A stretch of 64,000 nt of DNA, from NCBI GenBank assembly GCA_045654885.1, contig JAZOOF010000045.1, forward strand, positions 1 through 64,000, written 5' to 3'. Made by a program: the position numbers and the translations under genes. Below are positions 41,654 through 50,645 of the stretch, one piece after another. The first letter of the stretch is position 1, and every line of letters begins with the position of its first letter. The notes beneath the pieces were generated by a model, which saw nothing but the letters and a program-made list of their open reading frames with translations, searched no databases and was not told the DNA's origin. This stretch comes from HGM04593 sp045654885 (GTDB taxonomy: Bacteria; Bacteroidota; Bacteroidia; Bacteroidales; Bacteroidaceae).

Positions 41654-43666
41654 ATGAATAGCAAGCAATTGATGAACAAAGCTGCCGACAATATCCGCAT
41701 ATTGACAGCAGCAATGGTAGAGAAAGCGAAATCGGGTCACCCCGGCGGTGCCATGGGCGGTGCCGACTTTATCAATGTACTCTACTCTGAGTTTTTGGTG
41801 CATGACCCCGAGAACCCATTGTGGGAGGGACGCGACCGTTTCTTCCTTGACCCCGGTCACATGTCACCAATGCTCTACTCAGTGCTTGCACTCTCTGACA
41901 AATATACAATGGACGAGCTCAAGCAGCTTCGCCAGTGGGGAAGCCCCACACCCGGTCACCCTGAGGTGAACTTCGCCCGCGGTATCGAGAACACATCGGG
42001 TCCTCTTGGTCAGGGTCACACCTACGCTGTGGGTGCAGCCATTGCAGCCAAGTTCCTTGAGGCACGCCTGGGCAGCGAGGTTATGGGTCACACCATATAC
42101 GCGTTCATCTCGGACGGCGGTGTACAGGAGGAGATTTCACAGGGTGCCGGCCGCTTGGCAGGTTACCTGAAACTCAACAACCTCATCATGTTCTACGATG
42201 CCAACCAGATTCAGCTCTCAACACGCTGCGACGAGGTTATGTTCGAGGACACAGCCAAGAAGTACGAGGCATGGGGCTGGAAGGTCATCACCATCGACGG
42301 TAACGACTGCGATGCTATCCGTGCAGCATTGACTGAGGCCAAGGCCGAGCAGGAACGTCCCACACTCATCATAGGTAACACCGTAATGGGTAAGGGCGCA
42401 TGCCGCGCCGATGGCAGCAGCTACGAATTCGACTGCGGCACACACGGTGCACCACTCGGTGGCGACGCATATATCAACACAATAAAGAACCTTGGCGGCA
42501 ACGTGGAGAACCCGTTCGTATTCTTCCCCGAGGTCAAGGAGATGTATGACAACCGCCTCAACGAGCTCCGCAAGATTGTTGCCGAGCGCAAGGCTGCCAA
42601 GGCAGCTTGGGTAGCAGCAAACCCCGAGAAGGCACAGAACCTTGAGGACTGGTTCAGCGGCAAGCAGCCACAAATTGACTGGGCAGCCATTGAACAGAAG
42701 GCCGACAGCCCTACACGTAACGCTTCGGCTACAGTGCTTGGCATCCTTGCCGAGAACTATGGCAACATGATATGCTCATCGGCCGACCTGAGCAACAGCG
42801 ACAAGACCGATGGATTCTTGAAGAAGACACACGCATTTACCCCAGGCGACTTCAGCGGTGCATTCCTGCACGCCGGTGTATCGGAGTTGACAATGGCATG
42901 TGTATGTATAGGTATGGCTCTGCACGGTGGTGTAATTGCAGCTTGCGGTACATTCTTCGTGTTCAGCGACTACATGAAACCTGCAATCCGCATGGCAGCA
43001 CTGATGGAGCTCCCTGTGAAATTCGTATGGTCACACGACGCATTCCGCGTTGGCGAGGATGGCCCGACACACGAGCCTGTTGAGCAGGAGGCACAGGTAC
43101 GCCTCATGGAGAAGGTAAAGAACCACAGCGGCAAGAACTCAATGCTTGTTTTGCGCCCCGCCGATGTAAACGAGGCAACACAGGCCTGGAAGCTTGCAAT
43201 GGAGAACACTAATACACCAACAGGATTGATATTCTCACGCCAGAATGTGAACAACCTCCCCGAGGGTACACCATACGAGGAGGCAGCAAAGGGTGCATAC
43301 GTAATTGCAGGCAGCGACGAGGATTACGACGTTATTCTCCTCGCATCGGGTTCCGAGGTTTCAACACTTGTTGACGGTGCAAAGCTCCTGAAGGCCGACG
43401 GCATTAAGACACGCATTGTCTCTGTTCCATCAGAGGGTCTTTTCCGCACACAGCCCAAGGAGTATCAGGAGAGCATTCTCCCTGCAGGCGCAAAGATATT
43501 CGGCCTCACAGCCGGTCTTCCTGTAAACCTCGAGGGTCTTGTAGGCGCAAACGGCAAGGTATGGGGCTTGCAGTCATTCGGTTTCTCGGCACCATACAAG
43601 GTTCTTGACGAGAAGCTCGGCTTCACAGCAGAAAATGTGTACAACCAGGTAAAATCAATGTTATAA
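41654..43666 (+). CDS. tkt: Transketolase
   Basis: A 670-aa thiamine-diphosphate enzyme of the non-oxidative pentose phosphate pathway. I start it at 41654 (MNSKQLMNKAADNIRILTAA); the longer frame begins inside the promoter region. Family blocks: KSGHPGGAMGGADF, GPLGQGHTYAVGAAIAAKFL, the TPP motif starting at SDGGVQEE and ending near YDANQIQLS, and in the pyrimidine-binding half HDAFRVGEDGPTHEPVEQEA. Length is normal. It is coupled to rpiB by an overlapping TAATG stop-start, so two enzymes of the same pathway are made together. Confidence 0.96.
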   Translation: MNSKQLMNKAADNIRILTAAMVEKAKSGHPGGAMGGADFINVLYSEFLVHDPENPLWEGRDRFFLDPGHMSPMLYSVLALSDKYTMDELKQLRQWGSPTPGHPEVNFARGIENTSGPLGQGHTYAVGAAIAAKFLEARLGSEVMGHTIYAFISDGGVQEEISQGAGRLAGYLKLNNLIMFYDANQIQLSTRCDEVMFEDTAKKYEAWGWKVITIDGNDCDAIRAALTEAKAEQERPTLIIGNTVMGKGACRADGSSYEFDCGTHGAPLGGDAYINTIKNLGGNVENPFVFFPEVKEMYDNRLNELRKIVAERKAAKAAWVAANPEKAQNLEDWFSGKQPQIDWAAIEQKADSPTRNASATVLGILAENYGNMICSSADLSNSDKTDGFLKKTHAFTPGDFSGAFLHAGVSELTMACVCIGMALHGGVIAACGTFFVFSDYMKPAIRMAALMELPVKFVWSHDAFRVGEDGPTHEPVEQEAQVRLMEKVKNHSGKNSMLVLRPADVNEATQAWKLAMENTNTPTGLIFSRQNVNNLPEGTPYEEAAKGAYVIAGSDEDYDVILLASGSEVSTLVDGAKLLKADGIKTRIVSVPSEGLFRTQPKEYQESILPAGAKIFGLTAGLPVNLEGLVGANGKVWGLQSFGFSAPYKVLDEKLGFTAENVYNQVKSML

Positions 43667-44100
43667 TGAAAAAGATAGGTTTGGCATGCGACCATGCGGG
43701 TTATCCGCTCAAGGAGCAGGTAAAGGAGTGGCTCACAGCAATGGGTTATGAGTTCGTGGATTTTGGCACACACAGCACAGAGAGCTGCAACTACCCCGAG
43801 TTTGCACACGCACTTGCAAATGCAATTGAGAACGGCGAGTTTGAGAAAGGAATCGCTATCTGCGGTACAGGCAATGGCATAAACATGACATTGAACCACC
43901 ACGCGGCAATACGCAGCGCACTCTGCTGGATGCCCGAGATTGCAGCACTTGCCCGCCAGCACAACGATGCAAACGTAATGGTTATGCCGGGACGCTTCAT
44001 TGCTACAGACAGCGCAAAGGAGTGTGTAGAGACATTCCTCAGCACCCCATTCGAGGGCGGCCGTCACCAGGCACGCATCGATGCAATTCCTGTAAAATAA
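43666..44100 (+). CDS. rpiB: Ribose 5-phosphate isomerase B
   Basis: A 144-aa enzyme that interconverts ribose 5-phosphate and ribulose 5-phosphate. Visible: GLACDHAGYPLKE at the N-terminus, the active-site GIAICGTGNGINMTLNHHAA with the catalytic Cys, and VMVMPGRFIAT. Length is typical. The start codon shares one base with the tkt stop (TAATG). Confidence 0.96.
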   Translation: MKKIGLACDHAGYPLKEQVKEWLTAMGYEFVDFGTHSTESCNYPEFAHALANAIENGEFEKGIAICGTGNGINMTLNHHAAIRSALCWMPEIAALARQHNDANVMVMPGRFIATDSAKECVETFLSTPFEGGRHQARIDAIPVK

Positions 44101-44124
44101 AAACAGAAATACCTTATTATATAT

Positions 44125-44158
44125 ATGGTGCACTCCGTTTGGGGTGCACCATTTTTTT
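44125..44158 (+). terminator. Terminator after tkt-rpiB
   Basis: ATGGTGCACT pairs with GGGTGCACCAT (44125-44151), followed by seven T. Confidence 0.85.
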
Positions 44159-44295
44159 ATTGTTACATAAGAAGCATTGCAATATTTGTTCAATAAATAC
44201 AAAATCAAATGTCTATTTTTTACATATAATTTTCATTTTAAACATTTTCATAGTTAAAAAAAGACTTTTATTGGTTTCCAAATGCACAAACACAA

Positions 44296-44303
44296 TACTT
44301 TTG
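44296..44303 (+). promoter_or_regulatory. Candidate -7 box of the FadL-type porin gene
   Basis: TACTTTTG fits TAnnTTTG, 51 bp upstream of the ATG at 44355. An upstream TTGG (44271-44274) lies 21 bp away as a weak -33 box. Confidence 0.4.
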
Positions 44304-44354
44304 TGCAACAAATCTAAAACAGAGATTGAAAAGTTAAACCAATTTATTATTACT

Positions 44355-45665
44355 ATGAAAAAGATTATTACAACTATTGCAATGTCAGCATTTGCATTGA
44401 CAACATTTGCAGGCGGTCTTTCAACTAACACAAACCAGCACTCGGCATTTGTGCGCAACCCGGCACGCTATGCCTCATTGGAGACAGATGCCATCTACTT
44501 CAACCCTGCCGGAACAGCATTCTTCAATGAAGGATGGAGATTATCGGCCAACTGGCAGATGGTTTGGCAGAACCGCGACATCACAAGCCATGCCGACAAC
44601 AAGAACTATGGCGCAAAAATCTACGTGCCTGTAATGCCAAGCGCCATGGCGTCATACACAACAGGCAAATGGAGTTTCAGTGGTATGTTCGGTATAACAG
44701 GCGGTGGCGGTCACGCTGAGTTCAGCAACGGCTTGCCTACATTCAACGCAATGGGCAACGCACTTGTAGGTCCTATGGGGCTCAGTTCAAAATCATCATT
44801 TGAATCCACACAATATGTATTCTCACTGCAGCTTGGTGCAGCATACAGGATAACTGAAGGCTTGTCGGCCTACGTAGGTGTGCGCGGCAACTACGCCACA
44901 GCCAACTATGCCGGCAACATAACAGCTGTACACCCGCTTGCAGGCGACTATGCAAAGATTCTCGAACTCGACCTCAACCAAAAAGGCTTTGCGCTTGCAC
45001 CTATAATTGGCATTGACTATAAGGTGGGCGACTTCAATTTTGCAGCAAAGTATGAGTTCGAGGCTGTGACAAACATGAAGAATGACACCAAGAGATTCAG
45101 CAGCGAGATTCTGGCTGCGACACTGGGCGATGGAAACCTTGACGGCAAGATTGGTACATTTGCAGCAGCAATACCGTCACTTGCCCCATTGGCAACACTC
45201 GAAAGCGGCAAAACACTGCGCAACGACACCCCGGCGCAGCTCTCATTGGCGGCATCGTGGCAAGCAACTTCGTGGTTGCAGGCAATGGTAAGCGGAAACT
45301 ACTATTTCGACAAGGATGCAACAGTGCAGTCACTCCTTGGCGGTGCCGACAACAACATCAACCTTGCACGTAACACATACGAACTTGCAGCAGGTCTCGA
45401 GTTCAAGGTTTGCAAGAACCTTCTCCTGTCGGCCGGTGTGCAGTATACCGATTTCGGCATCACGAACCAGTACACAAGCGACCTCAACTTCAACAACGAC
45501 TCGTTCATGACAGGCCTTGGCGGCAAATACAGCATCAACGAGAACTGGGACATCAACGCCGGTTTCTGCTTTGCAGTCTACAAGGAGGACAACAACAGTT
45601 TGAGAGCCGCAACATACAAGCGAGACACATACAACGCAACAATAGGTGTTGACTTCAAGTTCTGA
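44355..45665 (+). CDS. FadL/OmpP1-family outer membrane transport protein
   Basis: A 436-aa beta-barrel precursor with signal peptide (MKKIITTIAMSAFALTTFAG). Start at 44355; the longer frame overlaps rpiB and its terminator. The N-terminal part shows the family features NPARYASLETDAIYFNPAGTA and GITGGGGHAEFSNG; the remainder alternates strands with aromatic girdles and ends in Phe (VDFKF), the usual barrel closing residue. FadL relatives carry hydrophobic compounds across the outer membrane. The substrate here is unknown. Confidence 0.87.
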   Translation: MKKIITTIAMSAFALTTFAGGLSTNTNQHSAFVRNPARYASLETDAIYFNPAGTAFFNEGWRLSANWQMVWQNRDITSHADNKNYGAKIYVPVMPSAMASYTTGKWSFSGMFGITGGGGHAEFSNGLPTFNAMGNALVGPMGLSSKSSFESTQYVFSLQLGAAYRITEGLSAYVGVRGNYATANYAGNITAVHPLAGDYAKILELDLNQKGFALAPIIGIDYKVGDFNFAAKYEFEAVTNMKNDTKRFSSEILAATLGDGNLDGKIGTFAAAIPSLAPLATLESGKTLRNDTPAQLSLAASWQATSWLQAMVSGNYYFDKDATVQSLLGGADNNINLARNTYELAAGLEFKVCKNLLLSAGVQYTDFGITNQYTSDLNFNNDSFMTGLGGKYSINENWDINAGFCFAVYKEDNNSLRAATYKRDTYNATIGVDFKF

Positions 45666-45683
45666 TAACTGAAGCTAATACAT

Positions 45684-45727
45684 AACAATAACACTCACGG
45701 TACAGAAAGTCCGTGAGTGTTATTGTT
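45684..45727. terminator. Long bidirectional terminator hairpin
   Basis: 17-bp arms: AACAATAACACTCACGG (45684-45700) and CCGTGAGTGTTATTGTT (45711-45727), a perfect match around a 10-base loop. It serves the convergent porin and unknown genes. Confidence 0.85.
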
Positions 45728-45753
45728 ATGTTGTCATAAAGCAAGGCGCTTTT

Positions 45754-46335
45754 TCAGCACTGCGCCATTCCACTGCCGAGGTTCGGTAAATTCACCTGCT
45801 CGAACTTATAACCGAGACGTTTGAGTTCCATTGCAGCACCAATGCGGAACATTACCTTTACCACACGCGCATAGACGTGGAATGCCATCGGCGATTGGGG
45901 TTCTATCCTCTCGCGGCGAATCAATGTAACGGCAGTCTCGCCCAAACGGCGCATCATATCCTCAATTCCCTTTGCCTCGCGCGACTCAAGATGGAACCCG
46001 ATGATGTCACGCACAATATGCTCATCCATGTCATCGAAACCCTGCGCGCCATAGTAGCTCTTGTACTCATCATTGCTATGGGCAGCCCAATCCTCGTCCC
46101 AGTGATGCGCAACAGCCATTCCAAGATAACCGGCCCAGGCAATAGCCACTGTGGGGTAATCGGCAATGTTGGGCACTGCATCGGCCATATATTCGGGAGC
46201 CAGCGCATCCCAGCGGTCGCTTATATCGTCCGTTGCAAGCAATGTGCCGTCGAGCACACCATATTGTTTACAAAGGCGCAACAGTTCATCGGTTATGCGG
46301 CTCTCAAAATTCTCAAGATATACTTTATTTACCAT
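45754..46335 (-). CDS. Conserved-looking unknown protein, 193 aa
   Basis: I do not recognise the family. Start chosen at the ATG at 46335 (MVNKVYLENFESRITDELLR). It has no signal peptide and no membrane segment. It appears mostly helical, with the aromatic stretch AWAGYLGMAVAHHWDEDWAA and a polar core DDMDEHIVRDIIGFHLESRE that contains several Asp, Glu and His. Helical metal binding is conceivable but not shown. It lies 25 bp after riboflavin synthase on the same strand and is probably co-transcribed. Confidence 0.65.
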   Translation of the reverse strand: MVNKVYLENFESRITDELLRLCKQYGVLDGTLLATDDISDRWDALAPEYMADAVPNIADYPTVAIAWAGYLGMAVAHHWDEDWAAHSNDEYKSYYGAQGFDDMDEHIVRDIIGFHLESREAKGIEDMMRRLGETAVTLIRRERIEPQSPMAFHVYARVVKVMFRIGAAMELKRLGYKFEQVNLPNLGSGMAQC

Positions 46336-46360
46336 TGTATTATACTTTGCGACGTTGATG

Positions 46361-46963
46361 TTACTGCAGGCTTGCAATGCGGGCAATGTATTTGCCTATT
46401 ATATCGAACTCAATGTTCACCTTTGTACCAACCTCAATCGTATGGAAGTTGGTGTGTTCAAAGGTGTAAGGTATAATTGCCACCGAGAAAGAGTCATCAG
46501 TAGGCTCACAAACGGTAAGGCTCACGCCATTCACTGTTACCGAGCCCTTGTCTACCGTCATATACCCCTTTGCAGCCATTGCAGCATCCTTGGGGTAGCG
46601 GAAAGTGAAATACCAGCTGCCATCGGCATCGCGCACCGACACACACTCGGCTGTTATATCCACGTGCCCCTGGACAATGTGACCGTCGAGACAGCCGTTC
46701 ATCATCATGGAACGTTCAACGTTTACCTTGTCGCCGACCTTCAATGCGCCGATATTTGAACGCTCAAGCGTCTCGCTCATTGCTGTAACTGTATATTCAT
46801 CGCCTGTTATATCAACAACAGTAAGGCACACACCGTTATGTGCCACACTCTGGTCAATCTTCAATTCGTTCACGAACGAACAGGTGAGTGTCAAATGCAG
46901 ATTACCCTGCTCACGCACCAGCTTGCGAACTGTCGCAAACTCTTCTACAATACCTGAAAACAT
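46361..46963 (-). CDS. ribE: Riboflavin synthase, alpha chain
   Basis: A 200-aa enzyme that joins two lumazine molecules into riboflavin. It has the typical twin-barrel duplication: MFSGIVEE...NGVCLTVVDI in the first half and GYMTVDKGSVTVNGVSLTVC in the second, with SETLERSNIGALKVGDKVNVER and TFEHTNFHTIEVGTKVNIEF as matching parts. Length is normal. It is followed by the unknown 193-aa gene. No other rib genes are nearby. Confidence 0.96.
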   Translation of the reverse strand: MFSGIVEEFATVRKLVREQGNLHLTLTCSFVNELKIDQSVAHNGVCLTVVDITGDEYTVTAMSETLERSNIGALKVGDKVNVERSMMMNGCLDGHIVQGHVDITAECVSVRDADGSWYFTFRYPKDAAMAAKGYMTVDKGSVTVNGVSLTVCEPTDDSFSVAIIPYTFEHTNFHTIEVGTKVNIEFDIIGKYIARIASLQ

Positions 46964-47003
46964 AATATCGGATATTTTTATTTTTACTTATAATATTCTT
47001 TTG

Positions 47004-47034
47004 CGAAGATAGCACAATTTTGGCACACCGCAAA
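47004..47034 (-). promoter_or_regulatory. ribE promoter, Bacteroides consensus
   Basis: On the minus strand TTTG (47031-47034), exactly 19 bp, TATCTTCG (47004-47011), 40 bp before the ATG. No FMN riboswitch was recognised in the short leader. Confidence 0.65.
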
Positions 47035-47063
47035 GAGCCGCATCCAAATGCAGAGGAAAAAGA

Positions 47064-47091
47064 GAAGGCGCTGCAATAATGCCACGCCTTC
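47064..47091 (-). terminator. Terminator after the M60-like peptidase gene
   Basis: GAAGGCG (47064-47070) pairs with CGCCTTC (47085-47091). The minus-strand continuation TCTCTTTTTCC is T-rich. Confidence 0.6.
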
Positions 47092-47111
47092 GATATTATA
47101 TTTTCAGTGAA

Positions 47112-50100
47112 TTACTTTACAAGGACTTTCCTTCCCGATGATGTTACATATATACCGTTTCTCTCGGGAACAGCCACCTTCACACCATTCAAATCAAAGA
47201 GTTCTACATCGGCCTCAATGGAATTAACGCCATCAATTGATGTAACGGTTTTCTTGTCGGCAAGATAAACGGTCAACACATCACCAACCTCACTCTTCAA
47301 CAGATAGCTTTTGTTGGCATAGACACCCGATGAAGAGGTAGAACCCTTAAAGGTCATGACAGCACCACCGGCGGTTGTTGAAGCGACAGTTCCAAGAAAC
47401 TCACCCTTTGGAAGATAACCTCTAATGGTTGTACCATGCAAGAGATTATTCTCTACAAGCGGAGTGTTGTCACAAGGAAGCAAAGCAACTGTGTAATCTT
47501 TCTTTGCACCTGCATAAACAACAGGCATGTAGGCAGGAACCACACCACCCTGCACCTCTTCGATGTAAGCATAGTCGTACTCCTTTGTTTCATACGTCCA
47601 TTTTCCCGCGCCTGTCACAACATAGGCAGTAACCTCCTCGGGAATTTCCATTGCAAAGGGATAGCATACCGCAAGAAGTTTTGCAGTAGGGATTGAGAGC
47701 TTGAATTTCTCGACTTTCTGCACCTTCCATAGGTTACTTTCATCGGCAGCACTACCAAATTTCACTCCGGTAATCTCGCTTGATGCTGCTGTTACATAAT
47801 CGTTGCTGCCGGCAAGTCTGAAAGCGTAAAGTCCCTCCTCCTCGTCCATGCACACGGCTTCGAGGAGCGAAGCTTCATCGGCCTCTTTCAAATCGGAGAT
47901 ATTGTCACCCGAAGCACAAGAGAGATATAGACCGGTCTGCATGTTCTTCAAACGAAAACCGCCATTGGCAGCCTCCCAAAGCCAAACCTGGTCGGCCGAA
48001 GCGTTTACTTTTGCAGTTGCACGCTTGATATCCCATGTAATTTCACCAGTGAGCTCACGCAGAGTATTTGTGCCGCAGCTCAATGCAGCACCTTCATTCT
48101 TTGATGAAATATTGTAATATACACCGGCATCCAGTCCCTTAACCTCTTTGGCCTGACCATAAATCATCTTGCGTGTACCGTCATATCCCACAGCAACAAT
48201 ATATGCAGACTCACCTGTGAAAAGTACTTTGGTATCGGTGTGACTTGCCATCTGGGCACCAAGACCATACATTGTAATATGCGTGAGGTTGCCATAAGCA
48301 TCGTAGGTCTCAAATGCCACAGCATTCTTCACCTTCGCATGCTCCACACGTATTGTACCTGCAGGCACATTATTGTTTGCCTTTGGAGGAGTGCATCCGT
48401 AACCATACTCGGCAGGCACCTCAAGCGCAAGCTTGTCGCGATATATGTGGAAGTTGTGGGCATTGATGTAGTTAATCTCCTCCTTTGGTGTGGGATATCC
48501 CTGCTCACGCACATGATTCTTGAGATTTGCAATCATCGCATCCGAAATGACAATCCAGCCGGGCGAGTAGTCCTCGATATAAGCATTGATAGGTTTGAGC
48601 ATACCAGCCTTCTCAAAGAACGGAAGGAGGTTGAGACGTGCGCTGTCACACGCGAGCTTCATCCAGTTCACCTGCTGTTTACCTGCTGTATTATATTTTG
48701 AACCGTAGTTATTGTCGGAGCGGATGCCCTCAATTACCATTGGAATGATATCGGGCGACTTGCCCGCCAATGTTCCCCAAAGGTTCAACTGCCAGAATGG
48801 AACAAGCTTTACAAAGTGGTCATAGTTGCGGCTGGTAGTTGTCACCGAACCGATATTCCTTCCATCGGCATCATACCCTGTCACAGTCTTCTCGGCAGGC
48901 ACAGTGCCATGATAGTCGGGGCCATCCTGCAACTGCCATGAGACTCCCTTGCGGATACCCTCCTCAAAGTATGTCTGCATGCGGCCTCCACGCATTCCCG
49001 AATAGCTGTCGATACCCGATTTTTCATCCTCAAGACGCAACCAGTTGCGGTCACCTGTAAAATGAAGCTGAGCCCATGCTGCATAAATATTGTTTGTGGT
49101 CTCGCCACAGCCCGGCCATTTGAAACCAGGATTCACCTGATTGTTGTGCCCCCACTCGTGACCGACACCCCAGAAATCGAAATTCTTAGAATCGGGTGTC
49201 ATGACACCGCCCAAGCTACCTATGTGACAGTATGCTCCATCACCGCCGGCAGCCATGAAGCCGTAGTTTGTTGCATAGAACAACTGGCGGTTCTTCACCT
49301 GGCGACCATATTTCTCAAGACCAAGAATATCACGCTCGGCCCACTGGACCTGCTGATAAAGCGTCATCACCGAGTCCACATTGGTGGGGCAATGTTTCAG
49401 CCATGAGCACACAGGATAAGCAAGCTGTGCATGGCGTGAGCGGGTAATAAGGATTGTAGAGTCGTTGGAAGCACGACCTTTGAGCATTGCCTTCCAATCG
49501 TCGTTAGTCATTGTCTCCTGATCCCAATAGCCCTGTACCGGTGCATTCACAAAGTGAACCTTGACGTTGGGAGCATTCTCAAAATCATCGGTGTAATAGT
49601 TCACGAATACATTACCCTCGGTATTTGCCGTAATCACATTCAAGCCATTCTTCAATGAATAAGCACTTGAACTCTCACTCAACAACCAGTTCTTAATCTT
49701 CAAACCGACATTATACTCGCCAATACCGCTTGTAATAACAATACAAGACTCACCGGCCTTCAGGTAGATACCTGTAGGATTCTCATAGTTGTTGTACTGG
49801 CTGCTTATCTTCAAGTTGTTTCTCAAAGTCGATGTTGTCATGTATGCCTCGTACTCGCCAACGCGGAACTTCTTGTAGCCTGCAGCATCGGCAAGCAGGT
49901 TGTCGACAAGTTTCTTCACATCGGCATCGGCAATTCCGTTGCTGCTTGTAACACCGGGTTTGAGAACTGTATACAAATCATCCTCGAAATACTGCGCGAA
50001 AGCCTGAGTCTTTGTGTTGTCAATCTCATATGCCTCGACCTCGGCTGCCGAAGCATAACCGCTTGCACCGCTCTTGATTGTGAAGCGCACACGGCCACAC

Positions 50101-50504
50101 TCCACTCCGCCGTCGGGTATAATGAAATCATAGACAGCACCTGAACCGCCAAGTTTATATGTACCTATCTTTGTATAAGTGGTACCATTGGTTGTTGTCG
50201 CATAAGAGAGCTCCACTTCGTTCCAGTTTCCGTTCGAGTTTCCATCCTGACGGGGGATATATCTCATGTAATCGACATGAGACACCTCGCTGAGGTTGAC
50301 AGTGAAGGTTACCGGGAATTGTGTACCGGAGCCGGAATAGGCGCTGTGCCATATTGTAGAGGTACTGCCATCAACAGCCCTCGTTGCAGCCTCTCCCTCC
50401 TGGTAGCTGCTTGCATATGCACCACTGATTGCCACTTTCTTGTCCTGGGCATTAACACCAAGCACAGCGGCAACAAAAAACAATAGAAACAAAAATCTTT
50501 TCAT
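47112..50504 (-). CDS. Secreted M60-like (enhancin/mucin-type) zinc metallopeptidase
   Basis: A 1130-aa exported protein starting at 50504 (MKRFLFLLFFVAAVLGVNAQ, a signal peptide). Residues of about 22-162 form an F5/8-type C sugar-binding domain (ATRAVDGSTSTIWHSAYSG). The M60-like peptidase region (about 230-540) holds the gluzincin motif HEWGH (449-453) in FWGVGHEWGHNNQVN. Beta-rich modules follow, and the tail LFDLNGVKV...RNGIYVTSSGRKVLVK is the sorting type. Related M60-like proteins of gut Bacteroides cut mucin-type O-glycopeptides. With the fucosidase, sulfatase and NagA it fits mucin breakdown. Confidence 0.9.
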   Translation of the reverse strand: MKRFLFLLFFVAAVLGVNAQDKKVAISGAYASSYQEGEAATRAVDGSTSTIWHSAYSGSGTQFPVTFTVNLSEVSHVDYMRYIPRQDGNSNGNWNEVELSYATTTNGTTYTKIGTYKLGGSGAVYDFIIPDGGVECGRVRFTIKSGASGYASAAEVEAYEIDNTKTQAFAQYFEDDLYTVLKPGVTSSNGIADADVKKLVDNLLADAAGYKKFRVGEYEAYMTTSTLRNNLKISSQYNNYENPTGIYLKAGESCIVITSGIGEYNVGLKIKNWLLSESSSAYSLKNGLNVITANTEGNVFVNYYTDDFENAPNVKVHFVNAPVQGYWDQETMTNDDWKAMLKGRASNDSTILITRSRHAQLAYPVCSWLKHCPTNVDSVMTLYQQVQWAERDILGLEKYGRQVKNRQLFYATNYGFMAAGGDGAYCHIGSLGGVMTPDSKNFDFWGVGHEWGHNNQVNPGFKWPGCGETTNNIYAAWAQLHFTGDRNWLRLEDEKSGIDSYSGMRGGRMQTYFEEGIRKGVSWQLQDGPDYHGTVPAEKTVTGYDADGRNIGSVTTTSRNYDHFVKLVPFWQLNLWGTLAGKSPDIIPMVIEGIRSDNNYGSKYNTAGKQQVNWMKLACDSARLNLLPFFEKAGMLKPINAYIEDYSPGWIVISDAMIANLKNHVREQGYPTPKEEINYINAHNFHIYRDKLALEVPAEYGYGCTPPKANNNVPAGTIRVEHAKVKNAVAFETYDAYGNLTHITMYGLGAQMASHTDTKVLFTGESAYIVAVGYDGTRKMIYGQAKEVKGLDAGVYYNISSKNEGAALSCGTNTLRELTGEITWDIKRATAKVNASADQVWLWEAANGGFRLKNMQTGLYLSCASGDNISDLKEADEASLLEAVCMDEEEGLYAFRLAGSNDYVTAASSEITGVKFGSAADESNLWKVQKVEKFKLSIPTAKLLAVCYPFAMEIPEEVTAYVVTGAGKWTYETKEYDYAYIEEVQGGVVPAYMPVVYAGAKKDYTVALLPCDNTPLVENNLLHGTTIRGYLPKGEFLGTVASTTAGGAVMTFKGSTSSSGVYANKSYLLKSEVGDVLTVYLADKKTVTSIDGVNSIEADVELFDLNGVKVAVPERNGIYVTSSGRKVLVK

Positions 50505-50586
50505 ATCATTGAATTTAAACATTGTCCCATATCATAAAACTTTGTAAAATTAGCACTTTATTTATAATTATAAGGTATAAAACAAC

Positions 50587-50619
50587 AAAAAAAGATGGCG
50601 ACTCCAACAAGTCACCATC
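50587..50619 (-). terminator. Terminator after glnN
   Basis: GATGGcGACT (50594-50603) pairs with AGTcACCATC (50610-50619), with one mismatch. On the minus strand a run of seven U follows (complement of 50587-50593). Confidence 0.75.
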
Positions 50620-50645
50620 CAAATTCGCTTCCGTTTATCTCCCGG

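Noticed and set aside
46964..47111. FMN riboswitch before ribE
   Set aside because: The leader between the consensus promoter and the ATG is only about 40 bp, too short for the RFN element.
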